Below, one piece after another: positions 18,082 to 26,629 of a stretch of DNA of 64,000 bases. The position numbers and the translations under genes are program-made. Every line of letters begins with the position of its first letter. Positions within the stretch are counted from its first letter, which is position 1. The DNA is from an uncultured Clostridia bacterium. Lineage in GTDB: Bacteria > Bacillota > Clostridia > Lachnospirales > Lachnospiraceae. The stretch covers positions 1-64,000 of the forward strand of contig CALBKM010000037.1 in NCBI GenBank assembly GCA_937895705.1, read 5' to 3'. The notes under the pieces are model-generated. The model ran no database searches and was not told the origin of the DNA. It worked only from the letters and a program-made list of their open reading frames with translations.

Positions 18082-18474
18082 ATGAAGAAGGTCATTACCT
18101 ACGGAACTTATGATTTGTTGCATGTGGGGCATATTAATTTGTTGCGTCGCGCGAAGGAGCTGGGAGATTATCTCATTGTGGTGCTTTCCAGTGACGAGTT
18201 CAATGCCATCAAGCATAAGACGGCGTACCATCCATACGAAGCCAGAAAGACGATTCTGGAAGCAATCCGTTACGTGGACGAGGTCATTCCGGAGTACACT
18301 TGGGAGCAGAAGATTCGGGACGTGGTGGACAATCAGGTGGACGTGTTTGTCATGGGAGATGACTGGAAAGGTCAGTTTGATTTCTTAAAAGACTACTGTG
18401 AAGTGGTGTATCTGCCGCGGACGGAAGGAATCTCCACCACGAAAATCAAGAGTGATTTGAACGCGAAGAAGTAA
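18082..18474 (+). CDS. tagD: Glycerol-3-phosphate cytidylyltransferase
   Basis: The 130-residue protein starts with KKVITYGTYDLLHVGHINLLRRAKELGD, holding the HxGH nucleotidyltransferase motif, and ends with the GISTTKI motif that closes the CTP site. Length and sequence match TagD/TarD. It makes CDP-glycerol from CTP and glycerol 3-phosphate for teichoic-acid synthesis. It lies 12 bases after the TagF fusion with an AGGAGG site, so polymerase and substrate supply are co-expressed. Confidence 0.95.
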   Translation: MKKVITYGTYDLLHVGHINLLRRAKELGDYLIVVLSSDEFNAIKHKTAYHPYEARKTILEAIRYVDEVIPEYTWEQKIRDVVDNQVDVFVMGDDWKGQFDFLKDYCEVVYLPRTEGISTTKIKSDLNAKK

Positions 18475-18540
18475 GGCGGCATGTGATTTATCAGGTGTTT
18501 TGTTACTAAAGATAAGGGGATAGCTGTAAGGAGGGAAATT

Positions 18541-20934
18541 ATGGCTAAAGTAGAGATTAAAAAGCCGATTGTGGATGAGATTAAGAGTTATATGCAGGAT
18601 GCAACGGCTATTGTGTTGGTGGATTATCGCGGTTTGACCGTGGAAGAGGATACCGAATTGCGAAAAAAAATGAGGGAATCGCATTACGCATATAAAGTAT
18701 ATAAGTGTACGTATCTGGAGTACTGTTTTTGCGGGACTGTCTACGAGGCGTTCGCACCTCTTTTATTAGGTCCGACAGCGGTGGCTTTCTCTCATGGCGA
18801 CTATAACGAGCTGGAAGATATCATTTGTGAATTCAGCAAAAATACACCTCTTGAAGTTAAAGGTGCTGTGATAGAGGGCGTATATTATGATGAAAAGAGT
18901 TTCTATTCAAAGGTAAAAGAAAGACAACAAGAAGAATACAACAATGAGCATATTCACGAGATGGTAATCGCTGGTATGCGTCTGCCGATCACCCGTTTGG
19001 AGTATGTTTTGAAACGTGTATTGAAACAGAAGCAAAAGGAAGAGCGGGAGCGTGAGTTTGACGAGTGGAATAATGACTATATAAGAACTCATGGGGAAAA
19101 GGCATTTAATGAGATGTTGTCATGCCTTTCTTGGGAAGAACATTCCGATGAGGTGGCTATTACAGGGATTAAATTTCCGAAGGAAGAGATATGGATTCCG
19201 GCTAAGATAAATGGTAAAAGGGTTACTTGGATTAGAGGGGAATCTGCGTTTTACAGAGCAAAAACGGATTCGGTTGTAAAGAATATACTTATACCAGGTA
19301 GTATAACAAGTATTGGAAACAATGCCTTTTGGGGACAACACGCATTAGAGAAGATAAGGATTCCTAAAAGTATAAAATTCATCGGAGCAAATGCATTTAA
19401 TCCGAGTTCGCTGAAAGAGATTGTTGTAGAGGAAGGAAATGTTGTATATACATCCAAGGATTTCGATAGAAACGAATGTAATGCAATTATTGAGAAATCA
19501 ACGGGAAAGCTTCTGTTAGGAAGTTCCGAAACGGTGATTCCGGATGGCGTTGTCACTTTATGCCGATATTCCTTTTGGCCAGAGAATAAACTTAGAGAGG
19601 TCAGGATTCCAAAGAGTGTACGTTTGATTGACGATTTTGTTTTTGGTCGTTCGGGAAGTATCGAACAGATCATCGTCGATGCGGAAAATGAAAGGTATAC
19701 TTCCAGAGATGCAAACGGAAATGAATGTAATGCTATTGTTAATATTGAAAAAAAAGAATTGATGTTGGGGTGTGCGAAGACAGTTATTCCGGAGGGGGTT
19801 ATCTGTATTGACCGGTGCGCTTTTTCGGATTGTGAAAAGATAGAAAAAATAGTATTGCCGAAAGGTATAAAAGCTATAGGTTCGAATGCATTTTCGGGTT
19901 GTGATGATTTGAGAGAAGTAGAATTTTCAGACGATCTTGCGTATATCGAGTTTGGCGCATTTTCTCGTTGTGAAAAACTGACAGAACTATCTTTTCCGGA
20001 GTCGTTGGACTGGATTGGTGAGAATGCATTTGCGTGCTGTTCCGGCTTAACGAGACTTATCATTCCAAAGAATGTAAAATCTATAGGCTCTGGTGCGTTT
20101 GAGAATTGTTCTGAACTGAGCGAAGTAACCGTCCTCAGCCCGTATCTTAAAGACTTGACAGATGTGTTTGATGAAAAAGTAAAGATTATCTATGCGGCAG
20201 AAGAGCCTACGGTTGTTAATGAGGAAGAGGAAGAAGTTCCGGAGGAAGTAGCTGTACAAAACGATACGGGAGAAGAGAATTCCGGAGAAAGTATTCTTTT
20301 GTCATCGTGCGCGGAATTATCAAATAAACAAGATGATTCCTACGATAACGAGAAGTCTATCAGAGTATTAGTTTTCGCAAAGAGGGATAAGGCAGAAGAG
20401 GCAGAGGAGGCAGGTGCTGATTATGTTGGTGCAGAGGATCTTATTCCGAAGATTCAGAACGACGGTTGGCTTGAGTTCGATGTAGTAGTAGCTACCCCGG
20501 ATATGATGGGCGTTGTCGGTCGTCTTGCTCGTGTTCTCGGGCCGAAGGGCTTAATGCCGAACCCGAAGGCCGGTACAGTTACCATGGATGTGGCGAAAGT
20601 GGTTAGAGAGTTAAAGGAAGGGAAGCGGAAGATTCCTTCTGACAACACAGTCAGTGAAAACATCGAATCACTAAAAGCTGATTCGGCGATCTCATCAACA
20701 AATAATGAGACCTCTTCCAATGAAGAACGCAAGGATTATCCATATGATTTATTGAGGCAGAAACGAGAGGAATCTGTAAGCAAGCGTGAGTTTACATACA
20801 GTGTAAGCAGTACATCTTCGCAAACTCCGAAGAAAAAGGTTCGCTGGTTACCTCTATTTATTCTTTTGATATGTTTGGGCGTTTTTGCGTTGGGATTGCT
20901 TGGGGCAATCTATGAAATCGGAACGGGATTTTAG
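18541..20934 (+). CDS. Chimeric membrane protein: ribosomal protein L10 + BspA-like leucine-rich repeats + ribosomal protein L1 domain II + C-terminal membrane helix
   Basis: A single 797-residue frame starts after AAGGAGGG. Residues 1-168 read as a complete L10: MAKVEIKKPIVDEIK, VLVDYRGLTVEEDTELRKKM, LLGPTAVAFS, then the C-terminal helix MRLPITRLEYVLKRVLKQK that in L10 carries L7/L12. Residues about 205-545 are LRR_5/BspA repeats with recurring IPxxVxxIGxxAF patterns. Residues about 608-695 are L1 domain II (RVLVFAKRDKAEEAEEAGAD, FDVVVATPDMMGVVGRLARVLGPKGLMPNPKAGTV), taken out of the L1 fold almost exactly at its natural boundaries. The final 30 residues are a hydrophobic helix, giving a tail anchor. 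The L10 and L1 parts use Gly/Arg codons typical of ribosomal genes, while the LRR part uses more AGA. Function unknown; decoy or regulator roles are speculative. Confidence 0.85.
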   Translation: MAKVEIKKPIVDEIKSYMQDATAIVLVDYRGLTVEEDTELRKKMRESHYAYKVYKCTYLEYCFCGTVYEAFAPLLLGPTAVAFSHGDYNELEDIICEFSKNTPLEVKGAVIEGVYYDEKSFYSKVKERQQEEYNNEHIHEMVIAGMRLPITRLEYVLKRVLKQKQKEEREREFDEWNNDYIRTHGEKAFNEMLSCLSWEEHSDEVAITGIKFPKEEIWIPAKINGKRVTWIRGESAFYRAKTDSVVKNILIPGSITSIGNNAFWGQHALEKIRIPKSIKFIGANAFNPSSLKEIVVEEGNVVYTSKDFDRNECNAIIEKSTGKLLLGSSETVIPDGVVTLCRYSFWPENKLREVRIPKSVRLIDDFVFGRSGSIEQIIVDAENERYTSRDANGNECNAIVNIEKKELMLGCAKTVIPEGVICIDRCAFSDCEKIEKIVLPKGIKAIGSNAFSGCDDLREVEFSDDLAYIEFGAFSRCEKLTELSFPESLDWIGENAFACCSGLTRLIIPKNVKSIGSGAFENCSELSEVTVLSPYLKDLTDVFDEKVKIIYAAEEPTVVNEEEEEVPEEVAVQNDTGEENSGESILLSSCAELSNKQDDSYDNEKSIRVLVFAKRDKAEEAEEAGADYVGAEDLIPKIQNDGWLEFDVVVATPDMMGVVGRLARVLGPKGLMPNPKAGTVTMDVAKVVRELKEGKRKIPSDNTVSENIESLKADSAISSTNNETSSNEERKDYPYDLLRQKREESVSKREFTYSVSSTSSQTPKKKVRWLPLFILLICLGVFALGLLGAIYEIGTGF

Positions 20935-20940
20935 TATGTA

Positions 20941-20978
20941 AAAGGTAACACTCCTGAAAATGGAGCGTTACCTTTTTT
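20941..20978 (+). terminator. Strong intrinsic terminator of the chimeric gene
   Basis: AAAGGTAAC-CTCC and GGAG-GTTACC arms are followed by TTTTTT. Confidence 0.88.
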
Positions 20979-21003
20979 ATTAATGTGCTGTTGAGCAATG
21001 TTT

Positions 21004-21750
21004 CTAATACGGACTGTCAAAATTCTCTTCCGCAAACTTTACCGCCTCTTCCAGAGTCATGCCGGTAAAGGCCTGGGCGCCGAAGTTGCGTCCGGATTTT
21101 TTGTCGTCCACGAATGCGCCTACAACAATGCCCGGAATGGTGCTTTCGGGTGCGTTCGGGGCGTGAGGTCCTCCCAGGTCCGTTCTGCACCAGCCCGGGT
21201 CGGTGAGGTTAATTAAGACATCGGTGCCGTTTACGGTATGTCCCAGGTCGATGGTGATTTTGTCCAGAGCCGCTTTGCTGGCGGAGTAGCCGGCTTGATA
21301 TGGGTCCAAAGCGATGCCACTGGTGGTGTTCAGAATCCTGCCGAAGCCCTGTTCCATCATCCGAGGCAAGAAATGATAACAAATCATTGCAGGAGCAATG
21401 GTGTTGATTTTAAAGCTTTCCGTATAGTCGGATACCGGCGTTTTGAGATAATCGGTGCGGTACGCAATCTGGAGCCCCGCATTGTTTAATACGATGGAAA
21501 TCGGAGTTCCTTTTTGGTCGATTTCCGTCAGCATCGCTTCCACCTGTGACAAATCGGTCAGTTCCGCTTCTATCGCGTAGGCTTCTACACCTTTTTCTTT
21601 TACTTCCGTAAGAACTTTCTCACAATGTTCTTTTTTGCGGCTGTGCAACACAAGATTACAGCCCTGCTCTGCCATAAAAAGCGCAGACAAATATCCGATG
21701 CCTCTGCTGGCACCGGTAATCAGCGCCCACTTTCCCTTTACATTAACCAT
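21004..21750 (-). CDS. Short-chain dehydrogenase/reductase
   Basis: The 248-residue protein has a classical SDR layout: ITGASRGIGYLSA for NAD(P) binding, NNAG, catalytic Ser in NTTSG and the YSASKAA Tyr/Lys pair, followed by DPGWCRTDLGGP. The Arg in the glycine motif and the basic residue after beta-2 (LHSRKKEH) favour NADP(H). The start at 21750 follows AGGAGG. The substrate is not predictable. It is transcribed away from the flagellar cluster and converges on the chimeric gene's terminator. Confidence 0.88.
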   Translation of the reverse strand: MVNVKGKWALITGASRGIGYLSALFMAEQGCNLVLHSRKKEHCEKVLTEVKEKGVEAYAIEAELTDLSQVEAMLTEIDQKGTPISIVLNNAGLQIAYRTDYLKTPVSDYTESFKINTIAPAMICYHFLPRMMEQGFGRILNTTSGIALDPYQAGYSASKAALDKITIDLGHTVNGTDVLINLTDPGWCRTDLGGPHAPNAPESTIPGIVVGAFVDDKKSGRNFGAQAFTGMTLEEAVKFAEENFDSPY

Positions 21751-22026
21751 AGCAAAACCTCCTGAGTATGTGTTGGATATATTATATCTCTATAATGCGG
21801 ATTTGGTCAATATCATTATACGAAACTATATGTAAATAAAGTGATTCGGTGTAAAGATATATCAATATTATTATAATTATATGAAATGACGGATTTGTTT
21901 GTATTGCCGGAAGAAGACAAAGGAAGACTTGGTACGGCAAGTGGGGGACGGTTCCTGTGCCGGTCGCAATCCGGTTTGAAAAAACTTTCAAAAACCTCTT
22001 AAGATTCCTGCGGGAACCGCCGATAT
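21751..22026. promoter_or_regulatory. Divergent intergenic region with a probable flagellar sigma-28 promoter
   Basis: No gene is seen. TTAAGATT (21999-22006), 12 bases, then GCCGATAT (22019-22026) resembles the sigma-D/FliA consensus (TAAAGTTT, GCCGATAA) 45 bases before flgM, which fits a late flagellar cluster. The AT-rich part nearer 21780-21880 presumably holds the SDR promoter. Confidence 0.5.
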
Positions 22027-22070
22027 AGTTTACAGAACCAATAAAATCAGCAGAGACAGGTGGTGTTATT

Positions 22071-22337
22071 ATGCGTATTGATGCAATCAACAGAGTAAGC
22101 CAGTTGTACCAGGCAAACAGCACGAAGAAAGTTGCCAAGGCAAAAGATGTGGCAAAGTACGACAGCGTACAGATTTCCCAGATGGGAAAGGATTATCAGG
22201 TTGCAAAGGCGGCGGTTGCGGCGGCTCCGGATGTCAGAACCGACTTGGTGAATGATATTAAGAGCAGAATGGAGAACGGTACTTACGACGTTTCCATGGA
22301 GATGCTTGCGGATAAGCTGTTGGCAAGAGAGATCTAA
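22071..22337 (+). CDS. flgM: Anti-sigma-28 factor FlgM
   Basis: The 88-residue protein begins MRIDAINRVSQLYQ and ends in the conserved C-terminal helix region VNDIKSRMENGTYDVSMEMLADKLLA that binds sigma-28. FlgM holds the flagellar sigma factor inactive until the hook-basal body is complete and is then exported. As first gene of the late cluster, and behind a sigma-28-like promoter, it would act in a feedback loop on its own operon. Confidence 0.93.
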   Translation: MRIDAINRVSQLYQANSTKKVAKAKDVAKYDSVQISQMGKDYQVAKAAVAAAPDVRTDLVNDIKSRMENGTYDVSMEMLADKLLAREI

Positions 22338-22354
22338 GAGAGAGAGGGATACCT

Positions 22355-22867
22355 TTGGCGAGCCTGATGGAAGAATTGATTTCCACGCTTTCGCAGGAGA
22401 AGGAACTATATCTCGCTCTCCTGCCGATAGCCGAGGAAAAGACAAAAGCGATTGTAGCGAACAATCTGGATGAACTTCAGGAAATAACGAACAGGGAACA
22501 GGAGGCGGTAGGTCGCATCAGTGCCCTGGAACGAAAAAGAGACGAAGTCATCAACAACATGGGAATTGTATTGGGGAGAAAGCCGGAGGAACTGACTCTG
22601 GCGGAACTGATTCGTATAACAGGGAAACAACCGAAAGATCAGGCTGTTCTTGCCGAGCTAAAGGATGCGCTCGGTACGGCAGTGAAAAAGCTGGCGGATG
22701 TGAACGAACGAAACAATGTGTTGATTAAGCATTCGCTGGACATGATTCAATTTAATATGAATTTACTTCAGAGTACAAGGATGGTACAAGGAAATAATTA
22801 TACAAAAAGCGCCGGCGAATCCATGCCGGGTGCTTCGCAGACAGGGATGTTTGATGCGAAACAGTAG
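22355..22867 (+). CDS. flgN: FlgN-type chaperone for FlgK and FlgL
   Basis: A TTG start at 22355 lies 18 bases after flgM, with GAGAGAGGG as binding site; an ATG four codons later is an alternative. The 170-residue helical protein has the FlgN pattern: EELISTLSQEKELYLALLPIAEEKTKAIVANNLDEL, then LERKRDEVINNMG, and a C-terminal helix with NVLIKHSLDMIQFNMNLL. FlgN escorts unfolded hook-filament junction proteins to the export gate. Both flgK copies and flgL follow directly. Confidence 0.88.
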   Translation: MASLMEELISTLSQEKELYLALLPIAEEKTKAIVANNLDELQEITNREQEAVGRISALERKRDEVINNMGIVLGRKPEELTLAELIRITGKQPKDQAVLAELKDALGTAVKKLADVNERNNVLIKHSLDMIQFNMNLLQSTRMVQGNNYTKSAGESMPGASQTGMFDAKQ

Positions 22868-22918
22868 TACGCAGAGAACATATCCCTGTTTTTCTTTTAC
22901 GGAAAGGAGGTCTTACCT

Positions 22919-24673
22919 ATGAGTTTGATGGATGCTTTATACATCGGCGTGTCGGGGCTCAGAACAAGCCAGAATGCGTTAAATACCACATCCCATAATA
23001 TCACAAATGCGGAAACAGCGGGATTCGTCAGACAGCAGACGGTAATGACCGACTTCGGATACAGTAATGTGGGCGGCAATAAGATTTCCACCTGGCAGAT
23101 CGGTATGGGTGTGGATACTCAGGTAGTGCGTCAGGTAAGAGATCAGTTTTTGGACCAGGCTTACCGAAAGGAAAGCGGCAGACAGCAGTTCTATCATGTG
23201 CAGTATGAGGCTGCTTTTGAAATGCAGGAAGTGATGGGAGAACTGGAAGGTGTTCAGTTCCAACGTTCCATCGAAGATTTTTGGGTAGCTTTGCAGGAGC
23301 TGGCAAAGGAGCCGGACAGTATTGTAACCCGTGCTACCCTGATTCAGAACGGCGTGAACTTTGTTGAGCACGCCGAGAATATTTACGAACAGATTCAGAC
23401 CTATCAGATTGATTTAAATACACAGATTCAGACGAAAGTAGACCGCATCAACGAAATCGGTGACCAGATCAGAGAGTTGAACAATAAGATTGCTTTTTAC
23501 GAGTGTACCGGAAGAGAACATGCAAACGACTTGCGGGATGAGAGAAATCTTTTATTGGATGAGTTGGGCGGTTTGATTGATATTACTTACAAAGAAGAGT
23601 CCGACGGCAGAGTATCCATTCGTGCGGAGGAGGTTCCGTTTTTGCTGGAGGATCATGTGTTTTATATGTCCACAAAGCCGATTTCCGAGGATTCCGAAAT
23701 GCTGGTGCCGTACTGGCCGGCCTTCGGAGATGCGGAGGTATTCAGCTTTGACCGGTCCCCGAATCCGGTGGACGATACGGATGTCGGTTCCTTAAAGGGA
23801 ATTATTCTTGCCAGAGGCCGTAAGGTCGGCAAGTTTACGGATATACCGATGAAGCCGGAACGTGAGGATTTCGAGGATGAGGTGTCCTACGAAGAAGCGA
23901 TGGCACAGTTTAAAATCGATGCGAGCAAATACAACAAGGAAATCAACGATTCCGTGATTATGGCGACCCAGTCCCAGTTTGACCAGCTGATTCACGGTAT
24001 TGTTACGACCATAAACGATATTCTCTGTCCGAACAAGGAGATTATGTTGGAAAACGGTGAAGTAATCAAAGTGCTTGACACGGAGAAGGCATCCATCGGT
24101 ATGGATGCGGACAAGACAATGGGAGCGGAGTTTTTCTCCCGTAAGTCTATGAGCCGTTATCAGGAGTTACAGGAGGTTACTTTGGCGGACGGTTCGAAGG
24201 ATTGGGTATATATTTACAATGAAGAAGATCCGGAGAACAATTATTCTTTGTATACCCTGGGTGAAATCGAAATCAACCCGGAGGTGTTAAAGGATCGTTC
24301 CAAGCTCCCGCTTTCCAAGAATACCGATACCGGAGACTTTGATATTGATGTGGCGGAGCGTTTGCTTTCCGCATGGCAGGAGGATTTTGCCACACTGAAT
24401 CCGAATGAACTGAGCTACAACAATTTTAACAACTATTATACGGCGTTAATCGGCGAACTGGGTACCAGAGGAGAGAAATACCAGACTTTATCAGAAACCC
24501 AGGAGTCCATGGTCAACAGCATCGACAACGAGCGAAACGAAGTGATGGCGGTGTCCACGGACGAAGAATTGACCCACTTGATTAAATATCAGCATGCGTA
24601 TAATGCGGCGGCAAGATACGTAAATGTGGTCAGCGAGATGTTAGACCATATTCTTAGTACGTTGGGAGTATAG
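22919..24673 (+). CDS. flgK: Flagellar hook-associated protein 1 (FlgK), copy 1
   Basis: The start at 22919 follows AAAGGAGG. The N-terminus has the axial-protein signature (LYIGVSGLRTSQNALNTTSHNITNAETAGFVRQ), and the C-terminus ends with the matching helix (LIKYQHAYNAAARYVNVVSEMLDHILSTLGV), so the protein is complete at 584 residues. FlgK forms the first ring between hook and filament. The central domain is acidic and unlike that of the second copy, so the two have diverged apart from their ends. Confidence 0.92.
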   Translation: MSLMDALYIGVSGLRTSQNALNTTSHNITNAETAGFVRQQTVMTDFGYSNVGGNKISTWQIGMGVDTQVVRQVRDQFLDQAYRKESGRQQFYHVQYEAAFEMQEVMGELEGVQFQRSIEDFWVALQELAKEPDSIVTRATLIQNGVNFVEHAENIYEQIQTYQIDLNTQIQTKVDRINEIGDQIRELNNKIAFYECTGREHANDLRDERNLLLDELGGLIDITYKEESDGRVSIRAEEVPFLLEDHVFYMSTKPISEDSEMLVPYWPAFGDAEVFSFDRSPNPVDDTDVGSLKGIILARGRKVGKFTDIPMKPEREDFEDEVSYEEAMAQFKIDASKYNKEINDSVIMATQSQFDQLIHGIVTTINDILCPNKEIMLENGEVIKVLDTEKASIGMDADKTMGAEFFSRKSMSRYQELQEVTLADGSKDWVYIYNEEDPENNYSLYTLGEIEINPEVLKDRSKLPLSKNTDTGDFDIDVAERLLSAWQEDFATLNPNELSYNNFNNYYTALIGELGTRGEKYQTLSETQESMVNSIDNERNEVMAVSTDEELTHLIKYQHAYNAAARYVNVVSEMLDHILSTLGV

Positions 24674-24722
24674 TCGGTAAGATCCCGGCGGCGCGAATGA
24701 CAGTAGAAGGGAAGTGAAACAT

Positions 24723-26567
24723 ATGCCGAATACTTTTTTTGGACTGGATATCGGAAGATCCGGTTTGTTTACGGCACAGGGCGGATTGAATACCACGGCA
24801 CATAATATTGCGAATGTAGAGACGGAAGGTTACACAAGACAGAAGTTGGAGTTAAAGGCGTCTACACCGCTTCGTGCCAACGGAAGACACGGTATGATCG
24901 GTACCGGTGTGGATGTTGTTTCCCTGACGCAGACCAGAAGCGAATATTACGACGAGAAATATCGTAACAATAATTCCATTTACGGCGGATATGCCACAAA
25001 ATCCAACTATATGTCTCAAATCCAGTCTTACTTGAACGAGATTCAGCTGGAAGGATTTACCACTACCTTCGATAGAATGTATGATACCATTCAGGAACTG
25101 GAAAAGGACCCGGCAAATCTGACGGTCAGAACCCAGGTGACTAATGTGGCACAAAGCTTCTGCGAGTATTTCAATTCCCTGTTTACCAATCTCCAGGCGG
25201 TGCAGGAGGATTGTAATTTTGAAATCAAGAATCAGGTGAATCGTGTGAACGCCATTGCGGCGGAAATCGCTTCCCTGACAAAGCAGATTAATACGGTGGA
25301 AATCGGCGGCAGCAACGCAAACGACTTGCGAGATGCCAGAAATCTTATGGTAGACAAGCTTTCCGAGATTATTAACGTTTCGGTGGAAGAGACTCCGGAC
25401 GGTCCGGTGGGCTTAAAGAGCTATGTGGTGAAGGTGGACGGCCAGACGCTGGTGGATACCTACGAAACCCATGAACTGAGTGTGAAGCCGCGGGAAAACA
25501 GGATGAATCAGACCGACGCAGACGGCCTGTACGATGTGGTGTGGGACAACGGGCAGCAGTTTAATCCGTATGCTTATACCCAGAGCGGAAGTATGAAAGC
25601 TTTGTTTGAGGTTCGGGACGGCAACAATGCGGATAATTTAAAGGGAACCGTAACCGCTTATGTGGGAATGTATTCGGTGACCATGACCAAGGCTACCGTA
25701 AACGAGGAAGCAAAGTTAAATATTCCGGAGAGCGGAGAAATCCTAATCGGTACGGTAAAGTATGAATATGAATCCTTCGAGGTAAATATCGACAGAGATA
25801 CCGGCGAGTATTCTTACGAGTTCCAGTTAAAGGAACCGGTAAGAGCCTATGCGGACGAGGAAATGTCCAGTGTGGGTATTACGGTGGATTATAAAGGCGT
25901 TCCGTACTACATGGCTCAGATGAACGAGTTTTTGCGTACCTATGCAAAGAAGTTCAATGAGATTCACAAGTCCGGAACGGATTTGAACGGAGATGCGGGA
26001 CTTGACTTTTTTGTGGGAACCAATAAGGTAACCGGCAAGGAGTATCAGTTCGGTGTTTACGGAGAAGAGGGAGCGGCGGAATATGATCCGTTTTCTTTCA
26101 ATTCCCAAAGCGGACAGTTTTTCCAGGAAGACATGGAGGGCGTGTACAGCTCCTATTACCATATTACCGCAGAGAATATTTGTGTAAATAATAAGATCCA
26201 GCACGATGCAAGTAAGTTTGCGGCGGCTTCGGACATTGTAAACGGTGTGGGCAACTACGACAAGGCACTGGAGCTGTTGGAGTTAAAGACCGATACGACC
26301 ATGTTCAAACAAGGCAAGCCGGCGGCGTTTTTACAGACGTTGGTGGCGGAAGTCGGTATTGACACAAAGGCTTCGCTGAATTTTGAAAAGAGCCAGAATA
26401 ACCTGGTAAACGCTATTAATAACCAGCGTTTGTCCGTTGCGGGAGTCGACACGGAGGAAGAAGCCATGAACCTGATGCGGTTCCAGCAGGCGTACAATCT
26501 TTCGGCGCAGGTAATCTCCATTATGAACCAGATTTATGACAAATTAATTAACTATATGGGTGTATAA
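24723..26567 (+). CDS. flgK: Flagellar hook-associated protein 1 (FlgK), copy 2
   Basis: The start at 24723 (MPNTFFGLDIGRSG) is favoured over an in-frame ATG three codons upstream by its spacing from GAAGGGAAG. The 614-residue protein again carries the FlgK terminal motifs (LFTAQGGLNTTAHNIANVETEGYTRQ; MRFQQAYNLSAQVISIMNQIYDKLINYMGV). The start of the D0 domain is closest to FlgK, not FlgE or FlgG. Two consecutive flgK genes imply either a composite junction ring or filament-specific variants. It is co-transcribed with the neighbours. Confidence 0.9.
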   Translation: MPNTFFGLDIGRSGLFTAQGGLNTTAHNIANVETEGYTRQKLELKASTPLRANGRHGMIGTGVDVVSLTQTRSEYYDEKYRNNNSIYGGYATKSNYMSQIQSYLNEIQLEGFTTTFDRMYDTIQELEKDPANLTVRTQVTNVAQSFCEYFNSLFTNLQAVQEDCNFEIKNQVNRVNAIAAEIASLTKQINTVEIGGSNANDLRDARNLMVDKLSEIINVSVEETPDGPVGLKSYVVKVDGQTLVDTYETHELSVKPRENRMNQTDADGLYDVVWDNGQQFNPYAYTQSGSMKALFEVRDGNNADNLKGTVTAYVGMYSVTMTKATVNEEAKLNIPESGEILIGTVKYEYESFEVNIDRDTGEYSYEFQLKEPVRAYADEEMSSVGITVDYKGVPYYMAQMNEFLRTYAKKFNEIHKSGTDLNGDAGLDFFVGTNKVTGKEYQFGVYGEEGAAEYDPFSFNSQSGQFFQEDMEGVYSSYYHITAENICVNNKIQHDASKFAAASDIVNGVGNYDKALELLELKTDTTMFKQGKPAAFLQTLVAEVGIDTKASLNFEKSQNNLVNAINNQRLSVAGVDTEEEAMNLMRFQQAYNLSAQVISIMNQIYDKLINYMGV

Positions 26568-26629
26568 AAAAGAGAAAAATGCCGATATAACTAACAGGCA
26601 GAAAACTTTGGGAAAAGGAGGCAGATGCG

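Noticed and set aside
19251..20063. Minus-strand ORF (270 residues) inside the chimeric gene
   Set aside because: Shadow of the LRR region; Ser/Phe-rich pattern arises from antisense of the repeats.
20362..20625. A separate, free-standing rplA fragment gene
   Set aside because: The L1 segment is in frame with the LRR part upstream and the membrane helix downstream, with no start signal of its own.
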